The position numbers and the translations under genes are program-made. 64,000 nt of DNA. Origin: Selaginella moellendorffii (taxonomy: Eukaryota; Streptophyta; Lycopodiopsida; Selaginellales; Selaginellaceae). Under the pieces are notes generated by a model. It did not search any database and was not told the origin of the DNA. It saw nothing but the letters and a program-made list of their open reading frames with translations. Of this stretch, positions 57,051 to 64,000 are shown piece after piece; positions within the stretch are counted from its first letter, which is position 1; each line of letters starts with the position of its first letter. The DNA lies in NCBI RefSeq assembly GCF_000143415.4, contig NW_003314267.1, positions 2,397,839 through 2,461,838 on the forward strand, in the 5' to 3' direction.

Positions 57051-57218
57051 TCACTCTTTGATCTGATCGCGCTCGCGCTCGCGCTCCCGCGACAGCATCA
57101 TTGGCGAATTCCTGTCGGGCTGCCGATTGACGAAGATCAAGTAGCCAGTGACGCCCAGCACGATCGCGGTGAAGATGTAGAGCCCTCGCGTATTGAGCCG
57201 CGTCCTTCGATCCTCCAT
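57051..57218 (-). CDS. Small single-pass membrane protein (55 aa)
   Basis: The product has a basic N-terminus (MEDRRTRLNTRG), one hydrophobic helix (LYIFTAIVLGVTGYLIF), then a polar tail ending in an Arg/Glu repeat (RERERERD) and QIKE. The stop codon overlaps a good donor site (GA|GTGAGT), so a spliced form with a longer C-terminus is possible. The charge pattern would suit a mitochondrial or ER tail protein. No family is assigned. Confidence 0.55.
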   Translation of the reverse strand: MEDRRTRLNTRGLYIFTAIVLGVTGYLIFVNRQPDRNSPMMLSRERERERDQIKE

Positions 57219-57527
57219 CGCCTAACCCTAATTCTAGGGTTCGTGAGCAACTAACGGCTGGGATGCAACCCCCGACAGCCATCCGACGGGCACGATTCAA
57301 CCACCCAACAATAGAAATATTTCTTTTAATCAGTAAAAAAAATAAAAATAGAGAGAAATTTACAACCATCCGACACGAGAGCGCTCGGCCTCGCCAATTC
57401 GGACCCTTTTTTGGTTTGGCTGTTTAGCTGTTCTTCGTCTTTGATCCAGAGGAATAAATGCGATGCGTGAGGAGAAATCGGGGAAATCGGGAAGAAAATC
57501 GAGAAGGGCAGCCGAGAAATCGATTGA

Positions 57528-58508
57528 TCAGTAGAGAGATTGAGAAGAGGAAGAAGAATCGGGGGAGGAGGACGAACTGGGCGATGAATTGGAGGAGATG
57601 GGCGGAGAGGAGGCCGATCGTCGAGTCTGCCTGGTGTTGTAGGAGTAGCAGTGGAGGCATTTGTGAGCAACAATGTGAAATGGTACCTCGGAGGATCCAC
57701 CGCAATCGTTGCACAGGATCCACACCAGCTTGTTGCGGTAGGCATCGGGCATGGGCGTGGCGGCGATCTCCTGATCCAGCCTCTCCCATGCCGAGCTCAT
57801 GTCACACACCGACTTGGAACACACCGGGCACGAGAACTGCGCGTGGAGGGTCATCTCGCGGAGGCACTCGCTGTGGATGGTGTGGCCGCAGCGCAGAACC
57901 GTGATGTCGCTGATGGAATCGAAGAGGTAGTCGAAGCAAACCGGGCAATTGTGGTGCATCGAGTTCTCCACGCACGAATGCCCCTTTTGGAGCGCCACCG
58001 CGTAGCAGCAGCCACACTTGTCGCAGTGGAAGAACTTCTCCTGCCCGCCGACGCGGCAGATGCCACACGAATCGCAGTGGAACTGGCCCTTGCTCACGTC
58101 GTCGTCGAAGAAGCGGCAGATCGAGCAGTAGTAATCGCCCATGGAGACGCCGCAGCCGGAGCAGACCTGGTGGACATCCTGCTCCAATCCACACAGCGAG
58201 CAGATGACGCGCTCTACCTTGTGCCGGGGGAGGTCGTGGCGCTTGGAGGGATCGGCCTCGTTGGCGTTCATGGCCTCGTTGTGGCAGTGGCGGCAATTGA
58301 AGATCCCATTGCAGCAGGGAGCCCGGATCAAGCAGCGCCGGCGGTAATGCGCACAGCCATACTCCATCACGCCCTCCTTGAGCGCCCGGATCTGCTCTTC
58401 CACGCCGCGCGCCAGGGATTCCTGGCTGAAAACCTCCGCCGCCGTCGCGATCTCGATCTGGTGCGACAGCGTCGAATGCAAGCCGGATTCCACCACCGCC
58501 ACGGACAT
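57528..58508 (-). CDS. CHY zinc-finger and RING E3 ubiquitin ligase (RCHY1/PIRH2-like), copy 1
   Basis: This intronless gene encodes 326 residues. The CHY zinc finger starts at [20 protein letters not shown], with CRHCHNEA next. The CTCHY finger includes [20 protein letters not shown] and [12 protein letters not shown]. The RING-H2 domain reads [11 protein letters not shown], then [12 protein letters not shown] and [10 protein letters not shown] zinc-ribbon region (WILCNDCGG, then [14 protein letters not shown]) follows. The tail is Ser/Pro-rich. It works in the cytoplasm or nucleus as an E3 ligase; the substrates cannot be inferred. The ATG at 58508 is the first in frame. The paralogue at 60203 lies in the same orientation. 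Confidence 0.95.
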   Translation of the reverse strand: MSVAVVESGLHSTLSHQIEIATAAEVFSQESLARGVEEQIRALKEGVMEYGCAHYRRRCLIRAPCCNGIFNCRHCHNEAMNANEADPSKRHDLPRHKVERVICSLCGLEQDVHQVCSGCGVSMGDYYCSICRFFDDDVSKGQFHCDSCGICRVGGQEKFFHCDKCGCCYAVALQKGHSCVENSMHHNCPVCFDYLFDSISDITVLRCGHTIHSECLREMTLHAQFSCPVCSKSVCDMSSAWERLDQEIAATPMPDAYRNKLVWILCNDCGGSSEVPFHIVAHKCLHCYSYNTRQTRRSASSPPISSNSSPSSSSSPDSSSSSQSLY

Positions 58509-60202
58509 CTTGGAAATCTTGGCGCTCCTCTCACTGGACTGGATCAAACCCTAGCCCCCATCCGCCATAGCCAACAAGAACAAAACAGCCGGCCACATAT
58601 ATAGGGCAACGGGGATCGAGGGAAACTGTTTTTGTGGCATTCCGATCCGGAATCGTGAACAGATCCGACGGTCAGGATGGCGCCGTTCCTGCGGCGCGGG
58701 ATTTATGTCCATCGAACGGTTACGGCTTCTGTCCCTTTGTTCGTTGGGCGGTTGAGATTTGTCCTAGGGCAACTTGGCATGATGATGGGATAGAGTAGGC
58801 CATTTTAGATCTCGTCTGATTGGCCGTTACGATCGCCAATCACTCGCCATTTTTTTTTTTTGCAGCATTTTTACTTTTCTTCGGATTTACGAGCGAAGCA
58901 AGAAAAAGCAGTCTTTGCTTGCCCCGTCTCATTCATAAAGAACATTGAAGAGGGAAAGAAAACGCTCAATCGCGATTCCATCCTTCTGGATTAATCTTGG
59001 AATCTCTACCTTGGATTGTAAAAGGAATAATTCGTGAGGGCCCCGTAACCTTGTACATATTGGGAGACCTAGGCCTAGTCTAAGTAAAAATGCGGTGGAG
59101 TCCCACCCATCCACGCTCGCTTCCTTATCTCGCAAGGAACGGCGGCGGCGGGTGTGGGACACGCCGCGGCGTTAAATGCCCCACTTTGGCATTTGCCCCC
59201 ATCGTGGGTCGTGTGATCAGCTCAAAGCTCTGCCCAATCCACGAACTCTCCAAGATTCTATCAGATCGATCCATGGAAGAATAGGGTTTTTAATCTTCTC
59301 TAGAGAACATGCTCTACGCAAAGATCAAGCAGTCAGGCGTGTCGGGAATGCCCAGACAAGCGCCAGACAAAAAAGCTAGGGCTTGTCTCCAATCCCCCAT
59401 TCTTGCACTGGAATATCCTCCAGTTACAAGAATATTCTCGTGGTCGACAAACGAGGTCGTCGTTACGAAACAAACCTCTCCCAAAACGGACGAAAAAATC
59501 TTCCTTCTCGGCAGCGAGTACCTCTTCTTTTTTTTCTTTTCTTCCTTTTGTCCCGACTCCTTCCTCGGGAACTTCCAAACGAGAAACGCTCCAATTGCTT
59601 GGCTTGCTTGCTTTGATTTGCTTCCTTGGCTGGCTTTTCTCCTGTCGATCGATCTAGGTAGCGGCGGCGCCAAGGGTCGGGTCTTGGGAGAGCTTTTCCT
59701 TTTCTTCTTTTGCTTCGAATCTCTTCACTGTTCCAAAGTCAATCTCTTGTCCCACAAGAAACGCAGCGGTGGTATAGCTAGTGGCGTGGAACACGCCGTT
59801 TCTTCAATGACTAGCTAGCTTTGCGTGTATCCTGTGAGAAAGACCCGTCTCTCCACTGCGCTATGCCACCACCAAGTTCCACGAACTCTTCGTCTTCATC
59901 TTCTTCTCTTCCTCCTCTCCTTCCCAAATCCAAATCCCAATCCTGTGTGTCTCGTCTATCCATCTATATCTGTTGTTTCTTCGCTGTTTGTTTGTTGTGG
60001 TGTAAAGATCCCAATGCTTGTGAAAAGTGTGAGAAGACACATCCCACTCCTCGGGGATTCCTTCCAAAATACTCCTGTTTTTTTCCTCCTCCTGCCTTGT
60101 TCCCTGTATCTTGCTAAAGAAAAACGGTGCCAGACCAGAGTTTGACCCGTTCGTCCGTCTGGTTCTTCTTTGTCGGCGCCACAACGAACTCCTCCTTGTT
60201 TT
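58509..60202. other. Intergenic region between the two CHY/RING genes
   Basis: Near 58509-58800 it holds the promoter of copy 1. The remainder contains pyrimidine-rich stretches and ORFs, such as 59309-59818 (+), without any domain, splice signal or clear coding pattern. Part is probably the 3' UTR of copy 2. Confidence 0.4.
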
Positions 60203-61207
60203 CTAGTCGTTGCTGTTGCTGCTGCTGTTGCTCGAGTGGCTGTCGTTGGCAGTGTTGCTGGTCGCAGCAGCGGCCGTGGGCGGAAGAGATGGCGGTCTCT
60301 TTGTCTGCCTGGTGTTGAAAGAGCCGCAACCGGGGCACTTAAGCGCGAAAATATGAAACGGTACCTCGTCTTTGTGATTGCAATCGTTGCACAGCATCCA
60401 CACCGTCTTCCCCCTCAGGGCCTCCGGCATGGGAGTGGCAGCAATCTCCTTGTCTAGAGTTTGCCAGTACTCGGACAAATCCAGCACCGACCTGGAGCAC
60501 ATAGGACAAGTGTACCTCGAGTGCAACCGCATCTCATTGAAGCAGTCGGCGTGCATGGTGTGGCCGCACTGGAGCACGGTTATCTGCTTCACGGAGTCGA
60601 AGAGGAACTCAAAGCACACCGGGCAGTTGTGGTGCATTGCTCGCTCCACACAGACGTGCTTGCCTTGGAGAGCCACCGAGTAGCAGCAGCCACAACGGTC
60701 GCAGTGGAAGAAGTTGTCCGCTCCTCCAACGCGACAAATGCCGCATGCGTCACAGTGGTACTGGTGCTTGTCCGTGTCGTCGTCGAAAAGGTTGCACTTT
60801 GAGCAAAAGTAGCTCCCCATGCACACTCCACAGCCTTCGCAAACTTGCTGCACGTCTTGCTCCGTGTCGCACAACAAGCAAATGACCCGCCTTACAGACT
60901 CGCGACGGATTTGGTGCCTCTCGCGAGGGTCAGCCTCCTCGCCCTTTGCTTCGTTGTGGCAATGCCGGCAACCAAAAACCTCGTTGCAACACGGAGCTCT
61001 GATACGGCACCGCCGCCTGTAGTGCGGACAACCATACTTCCTGCGACCCCTCTCGTTTTGTTCTTCTTCCCTCTTATCTTCTACCTGCTCCCCATCCTCC
61101 TGCTGTTCCATCCCCGTTCTAGAAACTAAGGCCTCGGTTCCATTGCTCGTTCCAGATTCCACCGAGCAACTGAGATCCCAGGGGACACGCCTGTCCAGCT
61201 CCTCCAT
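60203..61207 (-). CDS. CHY zinc-finger and RING E3 ubiquitin ligase, copy 2
   Basis: The 334-residue product has the same layout as copy 1: [87 protein letters not shown] and YTCPMCSRS, then WMLCNDCNH. The tail is Ser/Asn-rich. Its N-terminal extension is acidic and Gln/Glu-rich, unlike copy 1. The ATG at 61207 is chosen because the open frame upstream is interrupted by an intron (61341-61265) and, if that is spliced, a TGA sits directly in frame. The gene therefore has an intron in its 5' UTR. Confidence 0.94.
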   Translation of the reverse strand: MEELDRRVPWDLSCSVESGTSNGTEALVSRTGMEQQEDGEQVEDKREEEQNERGRRKYGCPHYRRRCRIRAPCCNEVFGCRHCHNEAKGEEADPRERHQIRRESVRRVICLLCDTEQDVQQVCEGCGVCMGSYFCSKCNLFDDDTDKHQYHCDACGICRVGGADNFFHCDRCGCCYSVALQGKHVCVERAMHHNCPVCFEFLFDSVKQITVLQCGHTMHADCFNEMRLHSRYTCPMCSRSVLDLSEYWQTLDKEIAATPMPEALRGKTVWMLCNDCNHKDEVPFHIFALKCPGCGSFNTRQTKRPPSLPPTAAAATSNTANDSHSSNSSSNSND

Positions 61208-61264
61208 TCCACCCGGCGAAGAAGCAGAAAACTTCAGTGTTGGCGACGCAAGTTCCCAGTGCGG

Positions 61265-61341
61265 CTGAAAAGAAAAGAAGAAACGAATCACTCCCAAGGA
61301 AGCAAGAGCGGCCGAACTTGCAAGCACGCAAAAAATCTTAC
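61265..61341 (-). other. Intron in the 5' UTR of CHY/RING copy 2
   Basis: The donor GTAAGATTTTTT and the acceptor TTTCTTTTCAG bound 77 bases, placed 57 bases upstream of the chosen ATG. No coding exon fits upstream. Confidence 0.6.
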
Positions 61342-61645
61342 TCAAAGGCTTGCTTGCCTGTCCGTATCCAAGGGCCAGGATTCTTACTCGTAGCGGTCGA
61401 CCGACACTGCTCTGACACGTCAAAAGATAAAGACGCTACGTTGACAATAGAGAAAACGTGAACGAGCGCTCTCCACCACGGAACAAAGGAATAAGATAGA
61501 GAGAGGAAACGTTGTACATTTGAAGGCCATAAAATACAAAGGATGGATGACACGGTTCCAACTCCTGAAAACACACATCCACCGGATAAAAACCATCACG
61601 ATGCCACCTAACTTAAGCTCGAGCCTTACCTAATTTCCACGAGTC

Positions 61646-62961
61646 TCAGTCATCATCCTCACCCTCGGAATCTGTAATGTTTCCACCAGTTGATGAAAAC
61701 GGAGAAAAGAACGATCCTAGAAAAGAAAAACTGTACTCTACCTGAGCGAACATCGTCTCCGATAACTCCAGCCCGTATCTGCTTGACGATCATTCGGTAA
61801 ATAAGTACCCACCAGTAGATGTGAAGTACAAAAAGACTGATGAGTAAGGTATTCGTTACGTAGTAGTAAATTGGCCCGTAACCTCTATGTAGATGAATGT
61901 TGATGGCTTTGATGGACAAGTAGCTGTCGTGGATGACACGGAAACACCAGTGAAAAGCTTGAACAACTAGCAAAGATCAGATACTGCTTACCTTGTCCCC
62001 CAAATAACCCAGACTGGGAAGTAAATAAGCCGCAAGAGCACCCACGAAAGAGCAAACAAGCCAAACAGGACATCTGGAACAACACGGACTCCCGCATATT
62101 TTGACATCTTGGCCAGCTCCAAGAAAACATCACTCGCATCATGTAGTGCGAGCACGACGCATCCTATCCGAGCAAATCTGCTTGCACCAAAATAAAGCAC
62201 CACGAACTTGACAGGCTCCACGAGAATATTAAAAGAACCAACCTGGTCCAATACGAAAACGAAATCAAGCCAAAGGTTGCCACATGGTGGGTCATGCTCA
62301 CTCCGAAATCCTTTCTTCGCGTTTCCCAAAAGATAAGAGCAAATATGCTGTAGGCATAGAATCCCGCCGCAAAAGCATACAGGAGCTTGAGCTTCACCCT
62401 GGAAAAAAAGAAACAAAAATGAAGATCAGTACGAGAAACACTGTTCCAACTAGAAACTAGTTAAAGATCAAAGAACAAAACTCTAGAACTTGTTCCAGAA
62501 AAATCAAAGAACTCGAAAAACTTGGAAGGAAAAGAAAACCTCTTACTTGATGGTTTGATTCGGCCACGTTTGATCCCCGGGTCCGACCCAAATGCTGTAG
62601 CTATCGGTCAGCCAAGTCTCGTTATAAGTCACATATAGCGCAAAGATCTCCGCGGTGGTGTAATAAACGCATTTCCAGCCCGACTCTTTGAATTTAATCT
62701 GTGTCTTCCTCAGCGCGTCCCTATCGGCGTCGCTCAGCTTCCTCAACTTGGACTCGTGCGTGCCAAACACCGATTTCCTGCTCAATTTCTACGCGAGCGA
62801 GCTCAAATCTGCCAGAAATCCGCATTGCCGCTTACCTCGAGCACGAATCGATCCAAGAAGAAGCGGCAAACCGGGAATCCTATCGCGAATATCGGCGCCA
62901 GCGTCACAAGATCCCAAAAGGAGGGATCGATCTCCCTGTTGAGCTGCCGGGCGAGCTCCAT
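61646..62961 (-). CDS. LOH: Ceramide synthase (LAG1/LOH-type, TLC domain)
   Basis: The enzyme N-acylates sphingoid bases with acyl-CoA in the ER membrane. Six exons (62961-62836, 62788-62547, 62398-62243, 62177-61992, 61923-61742, 61671-61646) give 305 residues with consistent phases. The Lag1p motif is [19 protein letters not shown], with the paired His needed for activity. [40 protein letters not shown] and the acidic end DSEGEDDD follow. There are several hydrophobic helices. There is no homeodomain-like insert, as usual in plants. It lies about 180 bp downstream of the EMC1 stop on the same strand. Confidence 0.95.
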
Positions 62962-63140
62962 CGCCGCGATTCTCTGGGAGAGAAAGATTAGGGCGGCACA
63001 ACGGTGACAAAATATTTCTTTTATCGCGAGTCCGTTAGAATCTTAAAGGCAGGATCGTACATTTTCGGTACACTCGTACGGCCCCGCCCTATATGACACA
63101 AAAAAGCTCGTTCGTGTAGTTCTTCGTTCTTCGCGTTTTC

Positions 63141-63975
63141 TTACTTCCATTTCTCTCGGAGCTCCTTTCTTTGCGACAGCACCATGCTCACGGCGATGGC
63201 CACCACCAGCACCACGATCGTGATGAGCAGCAAAGCGTAGCTAAAGTCCTCGGTGAGCGAGTCGTAAGTTCGCGATGGCGCTGTTCTCGTGAAGAACAAA
63301 TCGATCCCGTAGGCGAATACCAAGCACGTCGATTCTAGCCGAGCAGGGACGCTGATGATCCCCCGGAGTTCCTCCACTCGAGCCGCGTGTGTGAGATACG
63401 ACTGCCAAGAACACGGCCTTTAGAACAGTCCCGAAAAGCAAACGACGCAAACCTGTGGAAAAACTGGGAGACCCTCGGAAAGAGGAATCACACCTTCCTC
63501 CCTTTCCATGGGAGTCGGATCCGCGGACCTGCGTGGATCCAAAAACCGCTTGTCCAGAGCGATTACCTGCGGGAAAACGATCTAAAGTTCGTCCAAACTC
63601 CATCAAAGTTGCTCGCTCACCTGGTTTCCTATAGTACCAACGAGTATTTGCTTTCCCGTGATGCCTCTTGCAGTGAACGTAACACTCATTGTCCTGACTG
63701 TGGACGGGAAAAAGTAGCTCTGTCCCTTAACTTCCAAGTTGCGTGGTGAGAACGACGAAAACGGGACGCTGGCGTTGTAGCGTCCCAGCATTAATTGAAG
63801 CACATCTTTCCCGTCCTGCGTGCGAAAAGAAAGTCAAGAAAAAACTCTCCTTTCAAGCTCAACTTGTCAAAAAAGACGTTACCGCGGATTTGTCATAAAC
63901 TTCCAACACAGACATCTCGTGACGGTGGTTGCGCACATTGAAGTAGCAATAGACAACCCAGTTCTCGCTGAAAAC
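63141..63975 (-). CDS. EMC1: ER membrane protein complex subunit 1 (EMC1), C-terminal part
   Basis: EMC1 is the large scaffold subunit of the complex that inserts tail-anchored and multipass proteins into the ER. Exons seen are 63975-63883, 63815-63621, 63566-63453 and 63401-63141; the gene runs past the window end. Conserved stretches are ENWVVYCYFNVRNHRHEMSV, VRTMSVTFTARGITGKQILV, GVIPLSEGLPVFPQSYLTH, RGIISVPARLESTCLVFAYG, DLFFTR, YDSLTEDFSYALLLITIVVL and the cytosolic end KELREKWK. A single C-terminal membrane helix is present, as in the family. The first exon shown begins at an AG acceptor, so the N-terminal domains lie outside the window. Confidence 0.95.
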
Positions 63976-64000
63976 CTGTTGAGAAATCCATCAGCTCTTG

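Noticed and set aside
57651-58604. 317-codon plus-strand ORF
   Set aside because: It is antisense to the CHY/RING gene; its Val/Ala/Leu bias is typical of shadow frames.
59309-59818. 169-codon plus-strand ORF between the CHY/RING genes
   Set aside because: It has pyrimidine-rich runs of Phe/Leu/Ser, no domain and no consistent exon context; it is more likely UTR or intergenic sequence.

Overview
This is a land-plant nuclear genome window. It has short spliceosomal introns (mostly 45 to 100 bp), plant-only families (WOX homeobox, germin, plastid sugar-phosphate translocator, S-domain receptor kinase, PPR-DYW relics) and dense retrotransposon debris. The very compact genes, several intronless (receptor kinase, EFL1, F-box, CHY/RING ligases), plus PPR-DYW relics fit a lycophyte such as Selaginella. 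That assignment is inference; no marker gene proves it.

Layout. 1-9000 is a GC-balanced gene island: NF-YA (+, 5' end outside the window), an S-domain receptor-like kinase (-), a TruA-type tRNA pseudouridine synthase (+), a decayed F-box copy (+) and a divergent WOX gene (+). A 281-bp MITE with perfect termini lies at 9714-9994. From about 10.9 to 38 kb the window is a transposon nest. It holds inverted, truncated copies of two LTR families (here called A and B), a dead LINE, and a small AT-rich pocket with a frameshifted lectin-like secreted gene and one or two small unknown genes. It ends with a family A element (22494-37929) that carries a complete family B element (22607-30063) inside its 5' LTR. 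Neither LTR element encodes recognisable proteins, so both look non-autonomous. 38-40.6 kb is AT-rich filler.

From 40.6 kb genes return: a PPR-DYW pseudogene cut by an 891-bp TRIM element, a germin-like gene (-), a second PPR fragment, an F-box gene (+) flanked by an inverted copy of its own 3' end, EFL1 (+), an alpha-carbonic anhydrase homologue lacking one zinc ligand (+), a glucose-6-phosphate/phosphate translocator (+), a plastid USP-like gene (-), ASH2-like and SAP30-like chromatin genes in tandem (-), two small membrane-protein genes, two tandem CHY/RING E3 ligases (-), a ceramide synthase (-), and the C-terminal part of EMC1 (-, continuing past the window end).

Most genes are unrelated housekeeping neighbours. 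The suggestive groupings are the SAP30-like/ASH2-like pair (histone deacetylation and H3K4 methylation), the CHY/RING tandem pair, and the dispersed F-box relics. I found no clear new multi-gene system. The most unusual gene-level signals are the repeat-bearing insert in the receptor kinase domain, the altered homeodomain residue 50 in the WOX protein, the carbonic anhydrase ligand loss, and the AT-rich two-part lectin gene.
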